From: Mucispirillum schaedleri ASF457
GTDB taxonomy: Bacteria; Chrysiogenota; Deferribacteres; Deferribacterales; Mucispirillaceae
Assembly: GCF_000487995.2 (NCBI RefSeq)
Contig: NZ_CP097562.1
Location: forward strand, 248,001 to 312,000
Length of the DNA: 64,000 bases
Reading direction: 5' to 3'
The position numbers were made by a program, and so were the translations under genes. Below the pieces are notes generated by a model. The model saw nothing but the letters and a program-made list of their open reading frames with translations. It was not told where the DNA came from and searched no databases. Positions 18,666 through 26,835 of the stretch are shown here, in pieces. Position 1 is the first letter of the stretch, and the number at the start of each line of letters is the position of its first letter.

Positions 18666-18887
18666 ATGCAGGATAACGGAAGCACTATTGCTGTAAATTC
18701 AGTTGAAGAAAGTGAACAGTTACAGTCTGCTATTGCAGGATATATTGTTTATGGATTTGAAATATTATTAGTATTAATACTTGTAGGAATTGCAATCTAC
18801 TTATTTTCTTCAAAAAGACAAAAATCGGTAGAATCTCCAAAATATCGTATGATGGAGGATGATGACGATAACGATGAAAGCAAATAG
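18666..18887 (+). CDS. Small membrane protein with a CcoS-like tail
   Basis: 73 aa: a polar N-terminus (1-24), one membrane helix (about 25-47), and a tail ending SPKYRMMEDDDDNDESK. The tail closely matches that of the real CcoS at 20490 (APKYRMLNDDDDD), so the two look like paralogues, yet this one occupies the place usually held by ccoQ and has a longer N-terminus. AAGGAG precedes the ATG. Its 3' end overlaps the start of ccoG. A role in oxidase assembly is inferred from the tail and the neighbours. Confidence 0.75.
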   Translation: MQDNGSTIAVNSVEESEQLQSAIAGYIVYGFEILLVLILVGIAIYLFSSKRQKSVESPKYRMMEDDDDNDESK

Positions 18888-20037
18888 TGTTCTCCGTGGT
18901 AAAATATACAGGCTGTTGCAGTTTATTGTAGCAGCCTGCGTTTTCATTATTCCGTTTATTAAAACATCAAATGGCAACAGCCTTTTTAGATTTGATGTTT
19001 CTACTCTTCAATTATATGCCTTTAATGGTATAGTTAATTTTGCAAGCTTCTTTTCTGCTTTTATAGCTATCTTGCTTGCTACATTTTTATTTATTTTTAC
19101 AACTCAGCTTTTAGGCAGAATTTGGTGCGGCTGGCTTTGTCCACAGTCATTTTTTGCAATCAGAATAGAATCTTATGCAAAAAAAATTAAGAATAAAACT
19201 ATGCGTTTTGCAGCAGAAATTATTTTAGCTGCTGTTTTTGCTTTATTACTAACTCTTATATGGATGATGTATTTTGTTTCACCTTATGATTTTATAGAAA
19301 CACTTAAAAATTCTCATTCAATGTTAATAATAGGTGTAGTATTATTTTTATTTATTTTTGCAGATTTTGCCTTTGTGCGTTTTAAATGGTGCAAATATGT
19401 ATGTCCATATTCAAAATTTCAAGTAGTTATGACTGATGATGATACTTTATATGTTGGTATGATACCAGGTAAAGAATCACAATGTTTGAACTGTAAAGCC
19501 TGTATAAGAGTATGTCCAACACATATAGACCCTAGAAATAATCCAGATGCAGATTGCATATACTGTGAAACTTGTGTTACAGCCTGTAATAAAATATTTC
19601 ATAAAAAAGAAAATACTAATGGTATATTAGGTTATGTTTGGGGTAAACAGGATAAATTAAATTTGAAAAGACCAAATCTGATAGTAACATTTATTATTTC
19701 TATTACATTGGTTTTTGTATTGATTTATTCTATTGTTTCTACAAGTGAACCTGTTATGATAAAAATTGATGAAAGTGTTTCATCATTAGGAAATGGTATA
19801 TATACATGCAATGTAGAAATTAAAAATAATCTTAATAAACCTGTTAGAGTTAAATTTGTAAACCCTGATAATTTAGCTGAAATCACTCCTGAAATGGTAA
19901 GAGTATATATACAGTCAACTAAAACAGAAACTATTACAATTAATACAAAAGGGGATATTCCTAATGGAAAAATAACAGTAAATGCTTATTATGACAGGAA
20001 TAATCCACCATTAATATTTGAATTAAATATAAAATAA
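18859..20037 (+). CDS. ccoG: Cytochrome c oxidase accessory protein CcoG (FixG/RdxA family)
   Basis: Membrane Fe-S protein; family members act as cupric reductases in cbb3 assembly. 392 aa with several membrane helices (about 20-180). It has a GRIWCGWLCPQSFF motif, CKYVCPYSKFQ, and two ferredoxin-type clusters in CLNCKACIRVCPTHIDP and CIYCETCVTACNK. The C-terminus (about 300-392) is an Ig-like periplasmic domain. The start is uncertain: ATG18859, 18862 and 18874 are all in frame near GGAGG (18854-18858). All overlap the previous gene, which implies coupled translation. Confidence 0.93.
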   Translation: MMTITMKANSVLRGKIYRLLQFIVAACVFIIPFIKTSNGNSLFRFDVSTLQLYAFNGIVNFASFFSAFIAILLATFLFIFTTQLLGRIWCGWLCPQSFFAIRIESYAKKIKNKTMRFAAEIILAAVFALLLTLIWMMYFVSPYDFIETLKNSHSMLIIGVVLFLFIFADFAFVRFKWCKYVCPYSKFQVVMTDDDTLYVGMIPGKESQCLNCKACIRVCPTHIDPRNNPDADCIYCETCVTACNKIFHKKENTNGILGYVWGKQDKLNLKRPNLIVTFIISITLVFVLIYSIVSTSEPVMIKIDESVSSLGNGIYTCNVEIKNNLNKPVRVKFVNPDNLAEITPEMVRVYIQSTKTETITINTKGDIPNGKITVNAYYDRNNPPLIFELNIK

Positions 20038-20054
20038 ATTTGAGGATATGTTTT

Positions 20055-20483
20055 ATGAAACCAATGGCAGCTTTAATAACAACAGGAATAGTTTTATTAT
20101 TAATTATGCTTTATTTTGGAAACAAAAGTTTTGAAGGGACTTTTGAAACAAATATTTATCAAAATTCTATCAAATATAATAAAACTGCACCAGTTATTAA
20201 AGAATTAGAAAAAACAATTACTAATGTTAGGTTAGAAAACATACCAAATGCTGATATTACAAAACTTACCTATAACTATAATTATGACCAGTCTAAATAT
20301 TCTATTGTAAGTATTGATATTACATATCCTAATAAACCAGATATTATACCAGTAATTGATATAGATAATTATAATGGTATTAAGCAAAAACTAGCTCCAG
20401 GGCTGTATATTGTTGTATTTCATTTTTTAATAAATGAAAACAATAATACTGTAAAAGTTATGAAATCTGTTTATGTTGAGTAG
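20055..20483 (+). CDS. ccoH: FixH/CcoH-family protein
   Basis: 142 aa with one N-terminal membrane helix (about 5-23) and a periplasmic beta-rich domain. Position between ccoG and ccoS is that of ccoH, which stabilises the cbb3 complex. Sequence similarity alone is weak: YNKTAPVIKELEKTI, and the C-terminal LAPGLYIVVFHF typical of FixH-like beta-sandwiches. I chose ATG20055 because GAGGA (20042-20046) lies 8 nt upstream; the frame is open from TTG20040 but that codon overlaps this site. Confidence 0.75.
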   Translation: MKPMAALITTGIVLLLIMLYFGNKSFEGTFETNIYQNSIKYNKTAPVIKELEKTITNVRLENIPNADITKLTYNYNYDQSKYSIVSIDITYPNKPDIIPVIDIDNYNGIKQKLAPGLYIVVFHFLINENNNTVKVMKSVYVE

Positions 20484-20489
20484 ATATAT

Positions 20490-20654
20490 ATGAAATCACT
20501 TTTTGTGTTAATATTAGTCAGCCTTGTTGTTGGGATAAGTGCTTTTCTTGTTTTTTTACTGGCAGGAAAAAAACAGCAGTTTGATGATATTGAAGCTCCA
20601 AAATACAGAATGTTGAATGATGACGATGATGATATAATTAATACTAAAAAATAA
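20490..20654 (+). CDS. ccoS: cbb3-type oxidase assembly protein CcoS
   Basis: 54-aa membrane protein starting at ATG20490, 6 nt after the ccoH stop. One helix (about 3-25) is followed by KKQQFDDIEAPKYRMLNDDD, which matches the conserved CcoS tail (QFDDLxxPxxRxLxDD). CcoS is needed for haem-copper cofactor insertion. No strong ribosome-binding site is visible, so translation is probably coupled to ccoH. The gene is short enough to be missed by length-filtered gene callers. Confidence 0.9.
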   Translation: MKSLFVLILVSLVVGISAFLVFLLAGKKQQFDDIEAPKYRMLNDDDDDIINTKK

Positions 20655-21017
20655 AAGCAGTATATTCATAAACTTTAAATGTTATGATAAGTATTAATAT
20701 GAATAATCATATTCAAAGTAAAAACAATAATGGATATAAAATGCTATTATCAAATGATTAGATAAAATAATCTTAAAAAGTATATGTTGTTTTTAACCAT
20801 AAAAAATATCACTTAAAAAATATTATAAGTTTTGGATATAAACTTATATTCTGTTAATTATAATGAAATAAAATGAACTGGTAACTTTTAACAGCAGGAT
20901 ATTAGATGATATTTATGATACATTTTTATAATCTTTTTGAATTGCTTTGTAAGTATTTATATTATGATAAGCTGTTATAATATTTTTTATAAGATAAGAA
21001 GAATAGGCAGGTAAATA
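20655..21017 (+). other. Gap between ccoS and ccoI
   Basis: 363 bp, nearly all A/T. I see no open frame of note, no convincing terminator and no RNA gene. The right part holds the promoter candidate described separately (20937-20965) and an AGG-rich site before the GTG start of the ATPase. Confidence 0.6.
20937..20965 (+). promoter_or_regulatory. Candidate promoter for the copper ATPase gene
   Basis: TTGAAT (20937-20942) and TATTAT (20960-20965) are separated by exactly 17 nt, 52 nt before the GTG start. It would let ccoI be expressed apart from the ccoN operon. No recognisable CueR or CopY operator dyad overlaps it. Confidence 0.5.
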
Positions 21018-23444
21018 GTGGCATTAAAAGATACAGAACAGGAAAATAAATATATTTGTGGACACTGTTCATCAGAAGTTAATCCAAAAACAGGCATATA
21101 TGAGAAAGAAAATGATAAATATTTTTGCTGTGAGGGCTGCCGTTCTGTTTATCATTTAATCAATGATGAAGGGTTTGCCTCATTTTATACAAAAAGAACA
21201 GACTGGGATGATGCTGCACCAGCTGAGCAGGTAGAAGCAGATGAAGAATATTTTGAAACATCTCTTGAAGTGCTTAAAAATGGTGATTATTCTTTATCAA
21301 TAGTGATAACAGGTATTCGTTGTGCAGCATGTATATGGCTTATAGAATCTTTGGCATTAAAAGATGAACGAATAAAATCATTTCGCATAAATTATGCAAA
21401 TCATAAAGCAAAAATTGTATTTAATCCAAATGATATTTCAGTAAAAGAAGTGCTGCAGAAAATTACAAGACTTGGTTACTGTCCACTTCCATCTACAAAT
21501 ATAGAAACAATCCATGATAAAGAAAGAAAAGATTATTTTTACCGCTTCGGAGTAGCTGCATTTTTTACAATGCAGGTAATGATGTATTCTATTGCAAACT
21601 ATACTGGTTATTTTAAAGGCATGGATGATAGTTTATATTTTTTATTTAAACTTTTATCATGGGTTTTAGCCACACCTGTTTTAATATATTCAGCATATCC
21701 GTTTTTTCAGAAAAGTTTTGCAGCATTGAAACATTTTCATTTTACAATGGATACTCTTGTGGCAATAGGTGCTGGAACTTCATATTTATACAGTGTTGCT
21801 GCAATATTTTTAGGTTATGAAACATATTTTGATACATCAGTTATGATTATAACTTTAATTTTGCTTGGCAGGTTTATAGAAGCAGGAGCAAAACAAAAGG
21901 GCGGTAATGCTGTTGCAAAACTTTTATCTTTAAAACCAAAAAATGTCAGGAAGATTATATGTGAACAAAATGGAGAAAAAACATATATTACTATACCAAT
22001 AGACCAGCTTCTAAAAGGTGATTTATTTGAAATTTCTACTGGAAGTAATGTTGCTGCTGATGGCAAAATTATTGAAGGTATATGTGAAATAGATGAATCC
22101 ATGCTAACTGGTGAGCCTATGCCTGTTAATAAAAAAGAGGGCTGTCAGGTATATGCTGGCACAAAACTAATCAATGGAACATGTATTGTTATGGCTGAAA
22201 ATATTGGTATAGACAGCTTTTTATCTAAAATTGCAGCATCAGTTGATGATGCACAAAGTTCAAAAGCACCAATTCAAGATGTAGCAGATAATTTTATTAG
22301 TAAATTTGTTCCTTTTGTATTAATTATTGCTTTTTTATCGTTTATATACTGGTATTTTTTAGCATCAGTTGGTGCAGAGCTTTCTATAATGCGTGCAGTA
22401 TCTGTTTTAGTTATTGCATGTCCTTGTGCCATGGGGCTTGCAACACCACTGGCAGTTATTTCTGCAACAAATAAATTATCAGAAACTGGTGTAATATTTA
22501 AAAATGGAGAAGCAATAGAAAGATATGCTTATGTAAATGATTTTTATTTTGATAAAACAGGCACAATTACAACAGGCAATATGTCTGTTACTGATTGTAA
22601 ATTATCTTTTTCCTGCAGCTCAGTATTAAACTTAATAACATCTGCTGCCTTTTATTCAAAACATCCTGCATCAAAAGCAATTGCTGCAGCAAATGAAAGT
22701 CTGTATGAATGTGAAAAGTTTGAAGAAACAGCAGGAAAGGGGATAATCGCTGAAATAAAGAATACAAATATTATAATAGGCTCACAAAAATTTTTGCAGG
22801 AAAACAGTGTAAAATTTACAGCAGAATATGAAAAGTATATAGAAAAAGCGATAGAAAAAGGGTGGACAATAGTATGTGCTGCAGTTAATCATATATTAGT
22901 TGGTGTATTTTCAATTTCTGACATTATAAGAGAAGAAGCAGCATTAACAATATCATTACTTCAAAAAGAAGGCAATAATATATCAATCATAACAGGGGAC
23001 AGCCAAAAGGCTGCAAATATTATACTTGGCAATTCTGGTATTAATGCGAATATTTTTGCAAATGTTTCTCCTTTTGATAAAGGTAGTATTCTACAAAATG
23101 CAAAAGATACTAAAAAAACAGTAATGATTGGTGATGGTATAAATGATGCTATTGCATTAACTGCTGCAAGTGTTGGTATATCTATGAGAAATTCAACAGA
23201 TATTTCAATAGAAAGTGCATCTGCTGTTTTGCTTCGTAATGACTTATCAATTATAGAAAAATCTCATAAAATATGCAGAAAAACTTTAAGAATTATAAAG
23301 GAAAATTTATTCTGGGCTTTTTCGTATAATTTTATCGCTATTCCATTAGCCTGCACAGGCTTAATTCATCCTGTAATGAGTGCTGCTTTTATGAGCTTCA
23401 GCTCACTTTTTGTTGTAGCAAATTCAGTAAGAATAAAAAAATAA
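21018..23444 (+). CDS. ccoI: Copper-transporting P1B-type ATPase (CcoI/FixI-like)
   Basis: Inner-membrane Cu+ exporter that feeds copper to cbb3 oxidase. 808 aa, starting with a cysteine-rich metal-binding stretch (CGHC at 14-17, CCEGC near 36-40), then a heavy-metal-associated domain with GIRCAACIW (about 98-107). The transport site is CPC (about 468-470, in IACPCAMGLATP), the phosphorylated Asp is in DKTGTIT (about 512-518), and GDGINDA is the hinge motif. The N-terminal double-domain form and cluster context favour CcoI over CopA. The GTG start follows an AGG-rich site. Confidence 0.92.
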   Translation: MALKDTEQENKYICGHCSSEVNPKTGIYEKENDKYFCCEGCRSVYHLINDEGFASFYTKRTDWDDAAPAEQVEADEEYFETSLEVLKNGDYSLSIVITGIRCAACIWLIESLALKDERIKSFRINYANHKAKIVFNPNDISVKEVLQKITRLGYCPLPSTNIETIHDKERKDYFYRFGVAAFFTMQVMMYSIANYTGYFKGMDDSLYFLFKLLSWVLATPVLIYSAYPFFQKSFAALKHFHFTMDTLVAIGAGTSYLYSVAAIFLGYETYFDTSVMIITLILLGRFIEAGAKQKGGNAVAKLLSLKPKNVRKIICEQNGEKTYITIPIDQLLKGDLFEISTGSNVAADGKIIEGICEIDESMLTGEPMPVNKKEGCQVYAGTKLINGTCIVMAENIGIDSFLSKIAASVDDAQSSKAPIQDVADNFISKFVPFVLIIAFLSFIYWYFLASVGAELSIMRAVSVLVIACPCAMGLATPLAVISATNKLSETGVIFKNGEAIERYAYVNDFYFDKTGTITTGNMSVTDCKLSFSCSSVLNLITSAAFYSKHPASKAIAAANESLYECEKFEETAGKGIIAEIKNTNIIIGSQKFLQENSVKFTAEYEKYIEKAIEKGWTIVCAAVNHILVGVFSISDIIREEAALTISLLQKEGNNISIITGDSQKAANIILGNSGINANIFANVSPFDKGSILQNAKDTKKTVMIGDGINDAIALTAASVGISMRNSTDISIESASAVLLRNDLSIIEKSHKICRKTLRIIKENLFWAFSYNFIAIPLACTGLIHPVMSAAFMSFSSLFVVANSVRIKK

Positions 23445-23533
23445 ATTTTGTTTATAAAAGAAAAATATAATTATCTGCTTAACAATGAATTAAAAATTTA
23501 TAATAATTTAATAAGATATATTATAAATTAACT

Positions 23534-24193
23534 TTAATATGTGAATATAATACCTTGATAAATAAAATAAATTCCCATAATTAAAAGAAGTATTGCTGTT
23601 AAATGCTTAAAATATTTAACATACTGCATTATATATGAGCCTAATACAGCTAAAATCATTAATGCAATGGAAGTGCCTATGCCAAAAGCTGCCATCATCA
23701 ATGCTCCTGTATACCATAATCCAGAAGGTGCTGCACCTATTATGGCACCCATAGTTAATCCGCATGGAAGAAAGCCAAGTAACAGACCATAAAAAAATGG
23801 ATTATTTGGCTTATATTTTTTGATTTTGTTCATTATTTTTAATTTAGCAAGAAAATTAAAAGATGATAAATTAAAAAAATACATAACTGCAAATAAAACA
23901 AGAATAATACCGCCTGCAAAAGCAGCAAACTTTTGAATATTCAAAAAATTCTGCCCAGCATAAGTTGCAATAGAGCCAAGACCACCAGCAACTGCACCCA
24001 AACAAGTATAAGTAAAAGTTCTACCTATATTATAAAAAAAATTAGGAATTAATATTCTATATCCAGAATTACCACTAGAAAAAATGCTTGAAATATGCAA
24101 AACAAAAGGGTGGCACATCAAAATACAGTGCCCAAATCCACCTGCAAAACCAACTAAAAAATGACCTAAAATCAAAGGCAGAATTTCAGCCAT
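23534..24193 (-). CDS. Sulfite exporter TauE/SafE-like membrane protein (COG2836 type)
   Basis: 219 aa with about six membrane helices and two conserved loops: GGFGHCILMCHPF near the N-terminus and GFLPCGLTMGAI in the second half, typical of the COG2836/DsbD-like family. Homologues often sit beside ccoGHIS in other bacteria; here it converges on ccoI with an 89-bp gap. The His/Cys/Met-rich loop suggests metal or redox handling, so a role in copper supply to the oxidase is plausible but unproven. It is downstream of, and 7 nt from, the small periplasmic gene, forming a two-gene operon. Confidence 0.78.
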   Translation of the reverse strand: MAEILPLILGHFLVGFAGGFGHCILMCHPFVLHISSIFSSGNSGYRILIPNFFYNIGRTFTYTCLGAVAGGLGSIATYAGQNFLNIQKFAAFAGGIILVLFAVMYFFNLSSFNFLAKLKIMNKIKKYKPNNPFFYGLLLGFLPCGLTMGAIIGAAPSGLWYTGALMMAAFGIGTSIALMILAVLGSYIMQYVKYFKHLTAILLLIMGIYFIYQGIIFTY

Positions 24194-24200
24194 ACAAAAC

Positions 24201-24617
24201 CTATTTTACATCATAAAATACATAAAAAACTCTTTTATTTCCATCCATATATGTAATATCAGCTTTAGTATACCATTTAGTTCTGCCAGACATACATTTA
24301 ACCAAAACTTGAGTAACAGTAAAAACATTATCTGAAATTTTTTTACCTTCATATTCATATTTTCCCATATCCATTTCCATATTAGAAGTAAATTTAACAG
24401 ATTTGACTGCTTTATCAAATGTATAAGTTAAAGTAAATTCTTTCATTGGTTTAATTGGGCGTGTGGCAGAAACAGATATACCATAAGTATCATTTTTAAA
24501 ACTACCATCCTTATCAGTAATATCATAAGCTGCTTTATAATTTACAGGAAAAGCTGCAAAACTAAAAAATGGAACTACCATTATTATTAATGTTAAAACT
24601 AAAATGATTTTTTTCAT
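24201..24617 (-). CDS. Small periplasmic protein, FixH/YtkA-like
   Basis: 138 aa with a signal peptide (MKKIILVLTLIIMVVPFFSF, cleavage near FAA). The mature part is beta-rich: SVSATRPIKPMKEFTLTYTF, NMEMDMGKYEYEG and CMSGRTKWY. This is reminiscent of FixH/YtkA-type beta-sandwiches with a Met-Xaa-Met motif that could bind copper. I chose ATG24617 over 24629 because GGAG lies about 8 nt ahead and overlaps the upstream ATG. It probably works with the membrane protein encoded downstream. Function is inferred. Confidence 0.65.
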   Translation of the reverse strand: MKKIILVLTLIIMVVPFFSFAAFPVNYKAAYDITDKDGSFKNDTYGISVSATRPIKPMKEFTLTYTFDKAVKSVKFTSNMEMDMGKYEYEGKKISDNVFTVTQVLVKCMSGRTKWYTKADITYMDGNKRVFYVFYDVK

Positions 24618-24646
24618 ATAAATCTCCATTTGCTATAATAATCAAA

Positions 24647-24675
24647 ACCATATCATACATAAAATAATAGTGCAA
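24647..24675 (-). promoter_or_regulatory. Candidate promoter for the two-gene minus-strand operon
   Basis: Reading the minus strand: TTGCAC (24675-24670), 17 nt, then TATGGT (24652-24647), 30 nt before the chosen start at 24617. The -35 is a 4/6 match and the spacing is ideal. Confidence 0.5.
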
Positions 24676-24864
24676 GTTATTTTATATATTATGTCCGATA
24701 AGATATATTATGTAAAATAAAAGAAGAAATATAGAATAATAAGTTTAAAATTTTGCCCTGTAAATGATTTTGGTATATTTTTATATGCTGATAATTTAAA
24801 ACCCCTTTAAAAGCTAAAATTTGAATTTGTTTAAAATAATATAATGTTTTGCAGCATTTATTTA

Positions 24865-24893
24865 TTGATTAAAAATAATCTTTATAATATATT
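24865..24893 (+). promoter_or_regulatory. Promoter candidate inside the apparent 5' end of the HAD gene
   Basis: TTGATT (24865-24870), 17 nt, TATATT (24888-24893). Transcription would begin near 24900, which puts the first ATG of the long frame (24844) upstream of the transcript, while a ribosome-binding site GGAG at 24920-24923 lies downstream. The rest of the roughly 290-bp gap to the left shows nothing else beyond the opposing promoter at 24647-24675. Confidence 0.5.
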
Positions 24894-24930
24894 ATACCTG
24901 ATAATAAATAAAATTTATTGGAGTTACACT

Positions 24931-25572
24931 ATAAATACTCAGTTAGTTATTTTTGATTTAGACGGCACATTATGTGATACATTTGATGATATATATTTGT
25001 CATTAAAACATTCTCTTGATAATTTTAATGTTTTTACACCTTCTCTTAATGAAGTTAAATCTTTTATTGGTGATGGTCTTGCTTTGCTTATAGAAAGAAC
25101 ATTGAATGTTACAAATCAGGCATATTTAAAAAATGATATTCTGGCTTCTTTTATGCAGTATTATAAAGAACACTGCACAGATTCCACTTTATTATTTCCT
25201 GGAATGGAAAATGTTTTAAAAGAATTATACAAAAAAAATGTATATATGGCTGTTGTATCTAATAAAGCATATCATCTAGTTGATATTATCATTAAAGAGC
25301 TTGATTTATATGATTATTTCAAATTTGTTTATGGTGGCGACAGCTTTGATGAAAAGAAACCGTCAGCTAAACCACTATTAAATATCATAAACTCTTTAAG
25401 TGTAATTCCAGATAATTCATTTATGATTGGTGATAGTGATAATGATGTGCTTGCTGGTGCTGCTGCTGGCATGAAAACAATCTACTGCTCTTATGGTTAT
25501 TCTCCATTAAAAAAATCAACTTCAGATTATATTGTTGATAATCCACTAGATATTTTAAATTTTATAAGGTAA
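24931..25572 (+). CDS. HAD-family phosphatase, phosphoglycolate-phosphatase-like
   Basis: 213 aa if started at 24931. Haloacid-dehalogenase motifs are in order: VIFDLDGTL (motif I, the nucleophile Asp), VVSNKA (motif II), a lysine in KKPSAKPL (motif III) and MIGDSDNDVLAGAAAGM (motif IV). The cap and overall length fit Gph/phosphoglycolate phosphatases; true substrate unknown. The frame is open from ATG24844, but that would add 29 hydrophobic, family-foreign residues. GGAG (24920-24923) sits 7 nt before the codon ATA at 24931, and family members begin right before this point (NTQLVIFDLDGTL). An AUA start is therefore the best reading; no ATG, GTG or TTG is in frame between 24868 and motif I. 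Initiation at the upstream ATG or TTG stays possible. Confidence 0.85.
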   Translation: MNTQLVIFDLDGTLCDTFDDIYLSLKHSLDNFNVFTPSLNEVKSFIGDGLALLIERTLNVTNQAYLKNDILASFMQYYKEHCTDSTLLFPGMENVLKELYKKNVYMAVVSNKAYHLVDIIIKELDLYDYFKFVYGGDSFDEKKPSAKPLLNIINSLSVIPDNSFMIGDSDNDVLAGAAAGMKTIYCSYGYSPLKKSTSDYIVDNPLDILNFIR

Positions 25573-25574
25573 AT

Positions 25575-26834
25575 ATGATGAATAAAATGGCTTTTTATTC
25601 TGATTTTATATATTATAATAATGAAATACATAATAATTCATATCTTTTAGTAACTGACAATATTATAGATGGTATCAGTAATAATATTGAAAGTTATCCA
25701 GATTATAAAATAAAAAAATTTAACAATTCTGCTATTTTTCCAGGTTTAATTAATACTCACAATCATTTAGGTATGGGTATAATGCGTGGTTATGCAGATG
25801 ATTTGCCACTTATGACATGGCTTACTGATTATATTTGGCCTGCTGAAAGAAAAATATTATCAGGTGAATTTGTTTATAATTCCACCCTTTTATCAATAGC
25901 TGAATCTATCCGCTCTGGTGTAACTTGCATTAATGATATGTATTTTTTTGCTTTTGATACAAAAAGAGCTTTTGAAAAAGCAGGCATTCGTGGAGTTGTT
26001 GGCTTTGGTGTGCTTGAAAATTTCAATAAAGCATTTAAGGCTGCTGATAAATTTGAAGAAACAGAGCTTGTTAGTTTATCAATATGTCCACATGCTTTAT
26101 ATACAGTGCCTTTTGATATAATGAAACAGTGCTGTAGTTATGCTCAAAAAAGAAATATTTTACTGCATACTCATTTGGCAGAAACTTTAGATGAAGAAAG
26201 GCAGATTTTAGAAAGATATAATAAAAGACCTGTTGAACTAATGTATGAGACAGGTGCTTTTGATATAAACTCTGTATTTGCTCACTGTGTGCATGTTAAT
26301 GATGATGATATAAAAATAATGGCAGATAAGAAAGTAAATGTGTCCCACTGTATAGAAAGCAACTTAAAACTTGCCAGTGGTTTTTCACCTGTAAAAAAAA
26401 TGCTGGATGCAGGAATAAATATATCTATTGGCACAGATGGAGTATGCAGCAATAATGATTTATCAATGATTGGGGAAATGAGCACAGTATCTAAATTCCA
26501 TAAAGCATTTAATATGGATGCAACTGCTCTTTCTGCAGAAACTGTTTTACAGATGGCTTCATCTTATGGAGCAAAAGCATTAAATTTACAAAATATTGGC
26601 ATTTTAAATAAAGGAATGAAAGCTGATTTCTTTGTATTATCTTTTAATGCAGTTCATTTGACACCTGTATACAATCCAGTATCTCATCTTGTGTATGCTG
26701 CAAAAGATAATGATATTACAGATGTTTATGTAAATGGCAGCCCTGTTATGCAGGATAGAAAATTAATTAATTTTGATGAAGAAGAAATAAAAAATTATGC
26801 CAAAGAAAAGGCGAAAATATTACTAAAAGGATAA
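25575..26834 (+). CDS. Amidohydrolase: MTA/SAH deaminase or aminofutalosine deaminase
   Basis: 419-aa metal-dependent deaminase of the TrzA/MtaD group. Metal ligands: HxH in INTHNHLGMG, then HTHLAET, a His in FAHCVHV, and Asp in SIGTDGVCSNNDLSM. It follows the HAD gene by 2 bp and precedes purB by 1 bp, so the three are an operon. In futalosine-pathway bacteria close relatives (MqnX) deaminate 6-amino-6-deoxyfutalosine; mqnD at 5324 makes this a serious alternative to methylthioadenosine/adenosylhomocysteine deamination. Sequence alone does not separate the two. Confidence 0.85.
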   Translation: MMNKMAFYSDFIYYNNEIHNNSYLLVTDNIIDGISNNIESYPDYKIKKFNNSAIFPGLINTHNHLGMGIMRGYADDLPLMTWLTDYIWPAERKILSGEFVYNSTLLSIAESIRSGVTCINDMYFFAFDTKRAFEKAGIRGVVGFGVLENFNKAFKAADKFEETELVSLSICPHALYTVPFDIMKQCCSYAQKRNILLHTHLAETLDEERQILERYNKRPVELMYETGAFDINSVFAHCVHVNDDDIKIMADKKVNVSHCIESNLKLASGFSPVKKMLDAGINISIGTDGVCSNNDLSMIGEMSTVSKFHKAFNMDATALSAETVLQMASSYGAKALNLQNIGILNKGMKADFFVLSFNAVHLTPVYNPVSHLVYAAKDNDITDVYVNGSPVMQDRKLINFDEEEIKNYAKEKAKILLKG

Positions 26835-26835
26835 A

